From Amborella trichopoda (taxonomy: Eukaryota; Streptophyta; Magnoliopsida; Amborellales; Amborellaceae): 64,000 bases of DNA. The notes beneath the pieces were generated by a model. That model was not told the origin of the DNA and did no database searches. It worked only from the letters and a program-made list of their open reading frames with translations. A program made the translations under genes and the position numbers. Each line of letters begins with the position of its first letter. Within the stretch, counting starts at the first letter, position 1. The stretch is from positions 1,061,713-1,125,712 of the forward strand of contig NW_006496077.1 in assembly GCF_000471905.2 (NCBI RefSeq), in the 5' to 3' direction. Below, piece after piece: positions 1 to 10,885 of the stretch.

Positions 1-170
1 AGTCGGCGCTAGCCATTGGCACACAACCGACCCTGGGCATCGATAAGCTCAACCGACGTTGAGTGTTGTAAGACTCAGCTGACACTAGCCATTGGCACGC
101 AACCGGCGCTGGGCATCAATAAGCTCAACCGACGCTGAGGGTTGGGAATCATAATCGGCGCAGGGGTCTT
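1..170. repeat. 76-bp tandem repeat, about two copies
   Basis: The block around agccattggcac recurs with a 76-bp period (near 11 and 87), and each copy also holds aagctcaaccgacg. It lies just upstream of the PMD start. The word tcggcgctag also occurs in the minisatellite of the element 1 LTR at 10886-11735. By analogy with element 4, where ~71-bp repeats lie upstream of the antisense gene, this is probably the repeat part of the 3' non-coding region. Confidence 0.7.
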
Positions 171-220
171 GGCAAACTCAGCCTACACTGATCCAGTGCC
201 TTAGCAACTTTTGGGAGTAA

Positions 221-2208
221 ATGACTAAGCCCTTTTTAATGGTTGGTTCTTCTTACCAAATTCCTGATGTGAAGAGGATTCCAAGGGAGGGAGAAATCGA
301 TGCTTATGATTTCACAGGCGAGGTTTTATCAAGGGGTGAGCCCCTTAAGCTGACCCAACCAGTATGCAAACCAGAGTGGCCCATGAATGTAACTTTCATT
401 ATTGATCCCGTTTGTTTCGAAGTATGCGAGGGCAATGACGGGAACAACAGTACTGAAGAAGGGGTGGCACTTCTTCACAGCATGCATATGAACATAGCTT
501 CCAGGGAGAACTTGCCTACCTTAGGGAAACAAATGGTACAGGCAAAGGGACTACTAAGGTGGTCAGCAAAAGGCCTTCGAATTCAGGGGGAGCACCAATA
601 CCTAAAGGGATACTCCTCCTGGACTACCAAGTTATTGTTGTCGTACAGAAGCACTCTTGAACATGCTTCACTATTAGCAGCGGTCCAGTGTTCGGGCAAC
701 CACCATGACCGTTGCTCCAATACAGTAAAGATGTTACTAGAGACATGGAGCCATGTTAACAATACTTGGCTTCTTGGGCATGGGGAAGCCGGAATCTCTT
801 TACTAGATCTTCATTTTATTGGAGGTCTCCCGATGATCGGGGCTATGTATGACTAGTTTGTGCCCCCGAACTTGGTCATCTTTGATGGTGTTAACGTGGG
901 GGATGAAGAGCCACTTGCCAGTCTTCAAAAGATCTTCAAGGCCTACCAGTCGATTCCTGCCCGATCTAGCAATGGGAGGATCACCTTCTTGGAATGGATG
1001 AAATTCTTTTGTGGGGATTATCCTAAAGGTGGTCTGAGCACTCCGAAAAGGAAAGGGAAAGTAGATGCAAAGGAGACGCCTCTTGTATATCAACCTGAAA
1101 CCGGCGATGATCGTGTCTTCTTGGCCTCGTATTTAGCCTTATTTTTGTGCAAATTCGTGCTTCCTAGATGGGGGGATGACATTCGTCCAAGCGTACCGTA
1201 TGTGGCATGCGACATGGTCAAAGGGTATGAGTATGCCCTTGCTCATCTAGTCTTGTGCAACATATACCATGGCTTGGGAGCCATCTCGTATGGAAAGGCC
1301 TACAAGGGCAAAGAGGGAGGGAATGGCATTGTAGGAGGAGAGGCATTTCTTGAAGATTTTAAAACTCCATTCTCTGTGCATTACGTGTATGGGTGGCTAG
1401 GGGCCTATTTCCCTGACACTTATGTCAAGCATCAGTGCTCAAGAGATAAATTGTGGCCCTTCTTGATGAGGATTGTCAACCAGAGGGCTATCTTCCATAC
1501 CTCAGGGGAAGCTCGGGGTCTATTTGGGAATGACTTTTGAACATGAGGCGGGTCCCCTTTGCGGTCGGGAGCTTTACCGACCGTGCTTTAATTGATGAGT
1601 TAGGGAAGGAGCTAGACGACACGCCAACAACCATTAAGGACCTCATGTTTATCCTAAGCATCAAAGGGGGAGTTCTACCTTACCGAACTCCGCACAGTGC
1701 CAGATTAGAGGGGTATGTCCCCCACCGCTTCTCCTGTCAGCACAGGCTCGATCATTCTCGGTGTTTTTCGAAAAGCATCGAAGTAAGGTGAACAAGGGGA
1801 AGACAAAAGAGTTAGGAACTTTTTGAGAGTGCTGGCTATCAGAGCATATACGGACCGCTTGGTCTATGTGTCTAGAGATGATAGAAACCAGAAAATATGT
1901 ATTACCTCTTTGGCAGGAGGGTTCGAACGACCAAGGCCTATGTGAACTAGTGGAGAATCACCAGCATGGGATATTGGGATAAAGATCACCCTTGGAAAAG
2001 GGTGAATGGTAACTGGCACCAGGATACCAGGCAAAGGAGACTGACGGATGCTCCTGCTCCTGATGAGATATTTGTCTTAAACTATCCCTATAACTGGCGA
2101 GCTTTAAGGCTTCCGCACGAGATAGCAGCTGATGATGCCTCACTAGAATTTCTTACAATCAAGGCGAGAACTGGGAGTGTCTTAGATAATCTTAGTTCCA
2201 TCTTTTAG
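221..2208 (+). pseudogene. Plant mobile domain (PMD, aminotransferase-like) pseudogene, domain part
   Basis: PMD proteins are a plant family found both as host genes and inside transposable elements; their molecular role is not settled. The open stretch 221-856 continues in the same frame after a single TAG (854-856) to 1540. It includes FVLPRWGDDIRPSV near 1154-1195, followed by a hydrophobic helix rich in YALAHLVL, which resembles the PMD core. After a frame change near 1540 the stretch 1537-1791 ends with LEGYVPHRFSCQH, a second PMD hallmark. Short frame-shifted pieces cover 1800-1960, then 1966-2208 reads on in frame 1. The start at 221 is the first ATG after the repeats. At least one in-frame stop and several shifts make it non-functional. 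It runs convergent to the gag-protease of element 1. Family assignment is by motif only. Confidence 0.75.
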
Positions 2209-2259
2209 TGGGACGAGGGGCGACAAGTCCCTGGTTATGAAAAGCATCCCCCACATGAC

Positions 2260-3919
2260 TTGAATGCCCTAATCGGGAGTGGTCCCCAAAGTAAATTGGC
2301 TGGAGGGCCTTCTCAGGGTGGTGGATCTGAAGTGGCTGCTCCTACTCTAACAGGGGGGAAGAAAAGAAAGCGCTTGACCACTGACGATACTCGTGCATCA
2401 TATTCAGTTAGTGGGCGTACTTCGAGGCGCAAGAGTGTCAACCTTCCAATGATGTCAGAACCAGGAGGTAGCTCTTCCTCTTCTGATCTTTTAGGAACTC
2501 CCCCATTATTACCCTCAACGGTCTCTAAACCACCTTCTGCTTCTCCTAAATTATTTTCTTTTTCTTCAGAAACTAAGGGAGATGACTCCTGCCACTGTGA
2601 GCCCATTGTCATTGCCTCTGATCGGGAGGTGACTCCGGATCTTGGGGAGGCACCCTTCAGTCCAGGGGTAGTTCCTGAGTCAGAGGCAGCTTGGATGGAG
2701 ACTAATGAGGATGAAGGCCCTGAAGCAACTACTCTAGATAGGGGCTCAGATGTTGATGTGGCCTCCATGCACTAGGAGCTTAGTGCCCCGATCGATGCAG
2801 GGGCTATGACTCAAGAAGAAGAGCTTGAAGTTGATGACGTGCCTAAGTACTAAGAGGATGCTGCCCCTGTGGGCAAAGGTCATGAAGATGAGGGGACTGA
2901 GCTCTTCATAGCCGGTCGTTGAAGGTGCAAGCCAAATGGAAGAAGCCGTGGCTAGAGCTGAATTGGCTGGAGAGGAAACTGATCCTGAACTTGCTAATGC
3001 TGAAGTGGCAGTTGAAGAAGATGAAGAGAAAGGGGAACATGTTTCTTCATAACCTGCTGGGACAGAAGTAGAGGTCCCCATAAGAGAGGATCAAGACAGC
3101 GAGACTGACATTGAAGAACTCAGGCAGGTTGAGGCTGGGATTTCCTATGAGTCCATGGGGCAAGAAGCTCTAGGCTTTGCCCTTGTTTCAGAGGAGCCAG
3201 TGGCTCAGATGGCTATCACTTCAACAAGCCCAGTCCTTGAGGTCGAGGTTTCTTCAGCAGTAGTGGTCTCAGCAGCACCATCTAGGCCTGTTTTTAGTGG
3301 TGTTTCTAGCATGATTACAGGGATGCTTAGAGCAGGCCTTCAAGGCTTGAGGGAGATGCCTTTCAATGAGTTGAGCGAAGCTTTGGCAAAGCTGAGGGAG
3401 TTCGCTACGACTACTGCAGTCGGGAGTGCACCAGAAGTGCTTTTCCATTTTAATACAACTCTAAATGAGTTGGAGAGCTGGCGGTCGGGGGTGCTACATC
3501 ATGAGGAAGAAACTGGCCTGCCAGCCTTCTTGTAAGAGTCGATCTTGCACCGTTGTAAGGAGATAGATGCTTTCAACAAGAAGAAGGCCACGATAACTGG
3601 CCGTCAACAGGATCTCAAGAGGGAGGCACAAAGAAGTTTCAATAGAATGATCGAAATCAGAGAAGAGATGCTAATACTGAGACATGAATTCGTGGGCCTT
3701 GAGACATAGATGGTTCAAAGGAGGACCATGGAGGCCTCATTGATTGAAGATTTTTTCGAACTCAATGGCACAATTGAGTCGGAAACTATCGCGATGGCAG
3801 AGGAGACTCAAACAGTCGCAGAACTAAAGGAGCGTGTCCAAGGCATCGAGATCAATAAGATGATTGATAGTTTCTGTACATGTCATTTCCTCTTACCATT
3901 ACTTTGTAAAAGTTTTTAA
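2260..3919 (+). pseudogene. Low-complexity and coiled-coil C-terminal part of the PMD gene
   Basis: Downstream of the PMD core, frame 1 continues to 2775 with a basic patch (GGKKRKR, a possible nuclear signal) and a Ser/Pro/Glu-rich linker. Broken acidic stretches follow (2776-3150). An open piece at 3155-3535 contains PFNELSEALAKLREF, and helical, charged stretches follow to 3710-3919 (LNGTIESETIAMAEE and AELKERVQGIE), which look like a coiled coil. Stops near 2206, 2773, 2850, 3533 and 3707 break it. Domain order (PMD, acidic linker, coiled coil) suggests one former protein of roughly 1,100 to 1,200 residues. No function can be read from this tail. Confidence 0.6.
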
Positions 3920-4233
3920 CTGATGAATACAGTGCGCCTCTCTTTTGATTGAATTTACTGCATGATTTCATTCTCTTCTTACTTTTGTTGCACCTCATGT
4001 GATTTCTTTTTTTGAATGCCTCTCGACTCCAAGAGGCTAAAACCCTAGGCCTTATTTAGCCCCATGGTGAGCTGCCGCGGCTTGGATAGCATAAAAATGA
4101 GGAGTCATTGCTTTTTCTCCTCTTAATGTCTGATTGGCCAAGGGCTCATAGTTCATTTTCCCCATGATTTGGTGAGCCTAGTTGTTATTGATAGTCCAGT
4201 CAGGAGGGGCTTCGGCCTCCATTCGTGGCGCAT
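3920..4233. other. Gap between the convergent PMD gene and gag-PR
   Basis: About 310 bases without a clear gene. The part from 4230 down to about 4056 reads on the minus strand as a possible last stretch of the gag-protease frame (ending ..AAAAHHGAK before a stop). The part at 3920-4020 is T-rich and would hold the 3' end of the PMD transcript. No LTR-like ends are seen here. Confidence 0.4.
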
Positions 4234-5549
4234 TTACTTCAAGCTCATCATAGATTTAGTCTCCAAAACGAACTCCTTGAAAAGTTTTGAAGCGATACGC
4301 ATGACCTGCAACTGACTCTGGAGACGGTGAATTTCGGTTCTTGATTTTGCTAGAGGATCCTGCCCTTGAGGGGAAGAAGGTTGCTCTTTATCGAACTGCT
4401 CTCCTCTTGAAAGGTTAGGGAAAAGTAGAACTTTCAGCTGATCACCGGTCCGAGGAGCATCCTCTATACTTGTAGCAGCTGGATTTTGAAAAATACTTCG
4501 TTGTGGTTTTCGCGCCACTTCGGTTTCCAAGAGCACAATGTGGATATGCAAGACTTTCTAATGGTTCGACGTATAAGTGATCCTTGGAGCTGAGAATTCC
4601 ATCTCCATGGCTTGCTCAATTCAAGAATGACCTCTTGTTCATCTTCTGGCCAAGGTAGCTCAAAACTAGGGGCAGAGGGCGAAGACTTCTTTTCAAGAGA
4701 AGAAGGAGTTTCTTGAGGGATGATGGTTGGGATGTTAGAATGAAGGGGGGTTTGGGGTAAGATTCTACCCTGCCTTTCTTCCATGTTCACTAATGTTCTC
4801 CCAACATCCTCAACATCTTCATGAGATAAAGACACAGTCTTGCTTGTGGACTTGTGACCTCCATCGTTTGGCTTCTGAGTCAATGCCAGATCTATGAAGT
4901 AATATTTAGCATCAGCATAGTGAGGTTCGGCTACAGGGAATGGTCTTTTGTCAGCATAGACAGTATGATGTCTCCCGTCTTGGCTATACTTGAAACATTA
5001 GTGTAATGTTGATGGAACCACCCCTTGGTCATGAAGCCATGGCCGACCAAGGAGGATATTGTAAGAAGTGAAGGTGTCGATTACATGAAACTGAGCATAA
5101 TCGTTTAGCTCTCCAATCTTAAAACGAAGGCGTACATTGCTAACTGGCTTCTCTCCTGATTGGTTGAACCCTTGAACTGTGACATGGTTCAAGGTAAGAT
5201 CTTCGAACCCCAACCCTAATCGAGTAAGGATCCTTCTTGAAATAAGGTTGACTGCCGCCCCTCCATCTAGCATAATTGGGTTCATGGGGTGTAATTCACC
5301 AGTAACAAAGAGAGGGCAACTATGTAAATTTTCCCCCAGCTACAGATCGTCCTCTGAAAAGGTGATTGGCATACATCCTTCTAAAATTGTCAGGTCGACC
5401 TCAATAGGTTCTATTTCGGTTTTGTACACTTCTGGGTTAGAGAGAGCTTGAACCAAATCCATTAGGTAATCCTTCGAGAGCATGAGGGCGTCATAGATAT
5501 TGAGAAGAGCAAGAAGTTTTCGTAGATGCCCTACCACATTATAATTCAC
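4234..5549 (-). pseudogene. Retropepsin-like protease region of element 1 and its tail
   Basis: From 5549 downward the minus strand gives YNVVGHLRKLLALLNIYDAL, a conserved block ahead of the protease in elements 1-3. The protease core at 5285-4998 has MLDGGAAVNLISRRIL as flap-proximal active-site region (D-G-G, a form seen in Tat-type proteases) and YNILLGRPWLHDQGVVPSTL near its end. It is followed by YADAKYYF and a Ser/Glu-rich tail (4883-4464, then 4551-4234). In other Ty3/gypsy elements this leads into RT; here no RT follows. Single stops (for example after PSTLH at 4998) and frame changes show it is dead. It shares the same order and motifs with element 2 at 14336-13263. Confidence 0.8.
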
Positions 5550-5559
5550 CTTTTCTTAA

Positions 5560-6884
5560 TCAAGTCCTTATGCTCTTGGTCCTTCCACTGATTTGGGTGG
5601 TAAGTTGGATTGAGGACCAGGTTTGGGTAGAGAAGGTTTATTTTAGCTGGCTGGCTGATTGGATTGCATGGCGAGCTTGGTTTGAGTGACGAAAGTTTGA
5701 GGTTTTGGAGGAGACTAAGTGTATGGGATCAAAGGGGTTCCAAGGAATTGGAGAATATGTGAATTGTTTGAAGTATTGGGATTAGGATGGAGCCTAGGGA
5801 GCTATAAGATAGGCATACTACTTATATGAAGTTTTGGATTAGAGGGCTATCGTAGAATGGGGAACTTCAAGGTGCCTGACATCTGCGGTGGAGGCTGCAA
5901 TGTCCTCCCTGATCTAAGATTTATCTGCCCCGTGGTGAGTATTGCTCCTGAAATTTGCACCATGTGGCAATCTCCCTGAGAATAGTGGCTTTGCCCATTT
6001 GATTCTCCCAGTCTCTGCTCGAAGTCAGGCTCAAGGAGCCACTAGGGTTTCTTTGGCTTCAACTTCTTGTGCTTCTTTGAAGAAGGTGGCTCTTCCTTGA
6101 CTTTATCAGCCAGGGAATCAATGACTGTTAAGAATCCTTCTACCTGTGCCAAGGTCTTTCTCAATTGCTTCTGTTGCATCTTAGTTATGTTTGATCCCTC
6201 AAGTTCTCTGTCGACAGCCTCAAAGTTCGAGCATATCAAGGTTGTACCTGCAAGAGACATAGACGAGGAAGAATGAGAAGCAGAAGAAGAAGTAGGAGAG
6301 GGGTTAGAAGGTGGGGGACTTTTAAGGTCGTTCCCCTCATCAGACCAATCTGGGCAGCTTTTTACATCATTGTCAGGGTTGGACGAGTGCAGGGGGTCTT
6401 TTAGGTCTTTCCCATGCTTAGAGCGTTGGAGAGTGCTTTTAATATCATTACCCTCATCGGATGTGTGCTAAGTCGGAGATGGCACAGGAATGTCTTCTTG
6501 ACAGGATGAAGAAGGAAGAAGGATCGTGCTAGGGATGAAGTCCAGTAAAGTTGGTAGTGAAGAAAGGGGACTGAGAAATTCCTGCTCGACTGTGGGTTGA
6601 GCAGTCTTGTTTCTTCTGCTAGTAGCCCTTGGTGCTCGTCTCTTTCTTTTTTTCAGATGTGATGTTTGGTTTGTCTCACTGGGCTTACGAACAACTCTAG
6701 CTTGGCAAATTACTTCTCGCCTTAAGGACCTGAGTCTACTTCAGTCATGGTAAACTATCCATGGTTAGGAAGTCGAGGATTCAGTGGAGTCCGAGTCATT
6801 GATAGGAAGGTCCTGCTCTGTGAGATCTTCTTGCCCTGATAGAGGAATAACTTTGAGATCACTTACGGGGAGATTGTAAAACTC
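5560..6884 (-). pseudogene. Gag-PR linker region of element 1
   Basis: A degenerate, Ser/Lys/Glu-rich stretch between knuckle and protease. The only clear conserved block is 6260-6042, with NFEAVDRELEGSNITKMQQK and a basic KKHKKLKPKKP tail. Equivalents are seen in element 2 (14654-14373) and in element 4 (45620-45800, with FEALDKELKSCNISKQHRK). The rest has many stops. Function unknown; it may be a spacer in the Gag-Pro polyprotein. Confidence 0.55.
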
Positions 6885-7270
6885 TTAACACTCCTGCATT
6901 TTCCTTGGGAATATATTATGGAAACTTGTGCATTCTGACAGGTAATGGCCCCTTATCTGATGGTACGGGCACCAACGATCTTCAATCCCCTTAGCAAGGC
7001 GACGGGGTTGTCGTGCCTGCTTCAGTGTGATTATGCCTACTTGAAGCATTATAATGAAGAAGGCGTAAAGGATATCAGGTATTTCGTCTTCCTCGTGGAT
7101 GGTTACGGCATGAGAGGCCTCAACTGCCTCATAAGTCCTCTTTAAATCTTTAAGCTTTATCTGACCCTTCTGAATTAGGGCGTCGATAATATCCTTCAGC
7201 ACGTAAAATCATATGTAGGATGATTGATCCTCCGATGGTAGGCACAATAATTTGCCTGAGTGTCAAGGCC
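6885..7270 (-). pseudogene. gag: Gag nucleocapsid-like knuckles of element 1
   Basis: Two knuckle-like motifs lie on the minus strand. The first, near 7250-7205, is CAYHRRINHPTYDFTC. The second, near 6965-6920, is CPYHQIRGHYLSEC (spacing C-x2-H-x4-H-x4-C). Between them is LKDIIDALIQKGQIKLKDL. Equivalents exist in element 2 (YHQTRGHDVSEC, first Cys lost) and element 4 (CVYHTMLGHSS then a stop and EC). Knuckles of this kind normally bind the packaged RNA. The second position is His rather than the usual Cys in all copies, so this is a lineage feature and not a mutation of one copy. Confidence 0.65.
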
Positions 7271-7639
7271 AAGCTGCTCGGGGAACTTGGCTGCTGGAAG
7301 CTGGATCATATTATGTTCCAATAATAACCAAAACATCGCAGGGACCCATTCCTTCTCAAAGGGATAGATCTTGTTCCTATGCCTGGTGAAATAATTACCC
7401 TGATCAAGGTTAGCTGGTGGGGGTACCCGATTGTACGACTAATGTTTTTTACCAGTCTAGGGTGTTACCTTTGCCGTGCTTACCCCTTTAGAGAGGTCCA
7501 AGGTTTGGGAGGGAGGGTTCTTTGAATCAGTGACCATGACGGCCACACTGATTAGCCCTTTCTATTGGCTGCCCCATGTGTTATTCTGAGAGCTACCATT
7601 GCCTCGGTTGTTTGTTGAGCTTGTAGATGATTGTTGTGT

Positions 7640-8470
7640 CCCACCATGGTGGAGTGATAAACTTTCTATGCGAACTGATTAAACATCAATTCTGACATGG
7701 AAGTCGAATTAGAGGCCTCGACATGTAGAGCGATCTCGAGTCGCATGTTCTGCACACAAGTTTGGACTGCTTCCTTCTCAGACATAGGATTAGGATGGTG
7801 AGAAGCTAAATTTCTCCATCTTGTTATGAACTGATTCACAGGCTCATCGGGGTCTTGAGTCAGGGTGAGAAGTTCAATGGTTTGAACCTCTCTCTCAACC
7901 TCATAGAAGTGTTGAGAGAACATTTTCTCGATCTCCTCCCATGTATGCACTTAGTTTGGAGGAAGTCGGGCATACCATTGAAATGCTGGGCCATCGAGGG
8001 TCTCAACGAACTGTCGGAGAAGAAGTCTCCCGTCAACCGTTGTTTCTCGACATGCTACCTGGAAGTGGGCAATATGCTGGTTTGGGGACGCGGTTCTACT
8101 GAATAAAGAAAATTTCCCTTTCTTATAATCTGAGGGAAACATGTCCTGATCAATATACAAGGGGTATGGCCTTTGATAAGGCGTCGCACCCTGTATCCCC
8201 AGGATTTGTCTGTTCTTTAGGTTATGGGTGACCATAGCGTCAATGTCTATCTGAGAGATAGGGTGAGGGATAGAATTGTCCTGTGGGTTAGAAAGAGGGG
8301 GCTACTATGGAGGTGCACCATCAGAGTATAGGAATTGACCTCATGGTTAGCTGACTGGCGTGAGGCATCGATACGATCGATCTTTTCCATCATCGTGCAC
8401 ACCATATCCTCAAACTTGTTCATGCGCTCTTCCTGCGCATCACCGGGCTCGCTTATAACCATTACGCTAA
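7640..8470 (-). pseudogene. gag: Gag capsid domain (Retrotrans_gag type) of element 1
   Basis: The minus strand at 8235-7951 ends with DGPAFQWYARLPPN. After one stop, 7950-7666 runs HTWEEIEKMFSQHFYEVERE, then EPVNQFITRWRNLA, the classic retrotransposon Gag pattern of a Trp-rich helix followed by a long helical domain. An upstream piece at 8462-8247 (EERMNKFEDMVCTMMEKID) is probably a short coiled coil. Gag forms the particle that packages the element's RNA. The N..* break at 7951 and the frame end at 7666 show that it cannot be made whole. Confidence 0.8.
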
Positions 8471-8849
8471 CCGTTTCTCTATGGAGGTCAACATTAGTGG
8501 CTACTGAGGGCTTGTCAACTTGAGGGTTTGAACATGGTAGGTCAGTCAGCAGGGGGCCAACATGCCCTGACTGAACCCGACTCCTGTATGCTAATCGTGT
8601 TTGGACCGGTTCTCGACGGTCTTGGGACCATGGCTACTGAGTGGTTGGGTCTTCTTTTATGACAGTAACCACAGCACAGAGCTCATGCAGCTCTTCTTCC
8701 AGCTTCATTGTCTGAAGGGGGTAGAAGGGATTCAGATGTCGAGGGTCGTAAGAATTGGTTGTTTTGACTGGCTTGGTCACCTCCCTAGTCAAAATTTACA
8801 GACCTCTATCGCGTTTAGCCTTGAGGTTTTGATGGACCACACACCAAAA

Positions 8850-9990
8850 CTACGATCTAGGTCGCAGCTGGTTAGCTCTTATTGCACAAGAGAGAGCTGT
8901 CTCCATCAGGTGCGGCAATGGATGAGGGCCAGGAACTAGAGTTATCTTGGACCGGGGGGGATGAAGGACTCGATCTTCCATCATGTCAATGCCCTGATCT
9001 CTATTATGAGCTCTAGAGACATGACCAAAGTAACGGGGCTGGTTGAGGATGGTACTCTTGGGGAAACCTTCTAGTGCCAAGGCTGAAGGTGCTTGCTCAA
9101 TGAAGGAGGAGTGGGCCGGAGTAGGATTGAGTCATGAGAAGGCCCGAGTCTAAGGCGAGGGAATGCCTGTGATGGCGACATGTGTGCGCCCCTTAAAGAA
9201 GGATTACGGGAGACCTGAGGGGCTCGTGCAAGTGATTTGGCCTTAGGAGGCCAAGAACTATGAGTAGGTGTCTGTAAGAGAACATGTGTGGGCCTGCCCC
9301 TTATAGGGTACGCTTGTGTGTGCAGAATAGGAAGACGAGGAGGTCGTCTTCTGTGTACTCGAGTTGGCATAATGATGACGTTACCCCGAGCAGTGAGATG
9401 CGTGTGATCAGCATGCACAGGTTCTGACCGTAAAGAGTCTGATTCTGAATGTTGACACGGGGTAACACACGGGTTGCCCTAAAATGTGGCTCGAGTGGGT
9501 GACCCACGAGCTTTGTGGTGTGTTTGAGGGGTGGACACCATGGGGTTTCCTCTTCGATGTGTTGGGCCTCTAGGGATAGAGACCAATAGTGTAGAAATGT
9601 GGGGGGTAGCCTTATGGCGACCCACAACAGCAATGACAACTTGTTTGCCTTTTGCAAAAAGGGACTGGGCAGTGTTCCAGCGTACCTCAGAAACACGACC
9701 AGCAAGTGACTTGCCGATGGTTGGGTGCATGCTGTGTGGGGCTACATAAGTGTTGCGGATGCAGGGCACCTTGGTGGAGTTTCCATCAGAGCAAGGAGAT
9801 GGGGAGTAAGGGACCTTTAAGTCCTGCCTCACACCTGTCCAGGTTCAGACCTGGTAGCTAGACAAGGGGTCTTTGCTCAAGAGGATTGTGGGAACGAAGT
9901 CAAAGGAACTTGTTCTCGAGGGACACGCTCGAATGCGAGGATAAGAAAATCCCCGATCCAAATAAATGGGTTACCGAACCCTCTAGCCAT
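8850..9990 (-). pseudogene. gag: N-terminal leader of the element 1 Gag polyprotein
   Basis: An ATG at 9990 (minus) opens MARGFGNPFIWIGDFLIL, which aligns with MASGLFNPFIRVGDFLIP at 18645 in element 2. I take this shared start as the Gag start codon; it lies ~80 bases after the PBS. The frame stops near 9877. Broken frames rich in Ser, Pro, His and Arg follow (9832-9071, 9080-8850). This leader is not a known domain. Most of it is conserved between elements 1 and 2 and is partly recognisable at 42266-42600 in element 4. Confidence 0.6.
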
Positions 9991-10066
9991 AAAATGTGAG
10001 AAGATAATGAAAGCAGATAATAAAAGAAACTAGCCAAACAAGAACGATCGAACTAAGGGGTAGTAA

Positions 10067-10085
10067 GTCCCCAATGGAGTCGTCA
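10067..10085 (-). other. Primer binding site of element 1
   Basis: On the minus strand the sequence TGACGACTCCATTGGGGAC lies a few bases inside the LTR end. It resembles the TGGCGACTCC..GGGGA form seen at the start of many plant Tat/Ogre-like elements. It would pair with the 3' end of a host tRNA to prime minus-strand synthesis. Element 2 has lost this stretch. Confidence 0.65.
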
Positions 10086-10259
10086 AGCTGGTTAGGTGCC
10101 TCAATCTCGCCCTGCGAATACTTGTGGATCGGGCAGCACGCGTCTCAGGTTTCGAGGGAAGACCAAGGACGTTTTTGATATTGCACTCTCGGGAACCTCG
10201 TTCGAGAACGGGGGCAGGTATTACCAACCGATGAGAGAGGAATTTAAGGTCGATTCGAG

Positions 10260-10267
10260 ACTTACTC
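10260..10267 (-). other. Splice-donor-like motif in element 1 U5
   Basis: The minus strand reads CTGAGTAAGTC here. A donor-like word occurs at the aligned place in the element 2 LTR (18788-18795, plus CAG|GTGAGT at 18767-18775) and in the element 4 LTR (GAG|GTAAGT, 57949-57957). Position relative to the TATA puts it inside the transcript leader. Whether it is used is unknown. Confidence 0.4.
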
Positions 10268-10885
10268 AGGCTGGCTCGCGTGGATGCCCTCTTAGATCAT
10301 GAAGAAAGCCCCTCAATAATAAAATTGCTTTGGAATCACCTCCCTTGGCTTGTATTCTTCTTATTTTCTGCAATCACACACATATGGAAAAGGTTATAAG
10401 AAAGGTAGGTTAGACCTCACCCTTTTCCTCTCTGATGAAGGTACACAAGCATGCGCATTAAAAAAGAACGAGAGAAAAATAAGAGAAGAAAGATGGGGAA
10501 GAGAAGAATTCGACTGAGCAGGAGGATCGGAGTAGTGACTAAACTGGTGAATAATTAGCCTGACGTGGTAGCAAAACGGGCTCGATAACTAAGACCGGCT
10601 CACAGGATTACTACTAGACGCCATTACCAGTACTGACTAGCTAGGCACGATGGTTAGTCTATCGTGGCAATAAAGTGGGCCAAGCAATCCTGGCACAACA
10701 TTATGGCTAGACGGCAAGAAGGATAGCTGTAATCCCTCTTATTCGAATTAAAGAATAACAGAATGATGGTTATGAGGAAAGAATAAGAAATGAAATAAGA
10801 GAATAAGGGAACAAAAGTAAGGAGGGAGAAGAAAGGAAGGGAAGAGTATGAAAGGCAAGAGAGTAAAAGAGAGAGAGGGAAGGAA

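Noticed and set aside
1541..1965. An intron within the PMD gene
   Set aside because: Broken coding in other frames continues through this stretch, and no donor/acceptor pair restores the frame convincingly.
2313..3081. Minus-strand frames of 151 and 111 codons opposite the PMD tail
   Set aside because: Shadows of the Ser/Glu/Asp-rich plus-strand coding; no motif.
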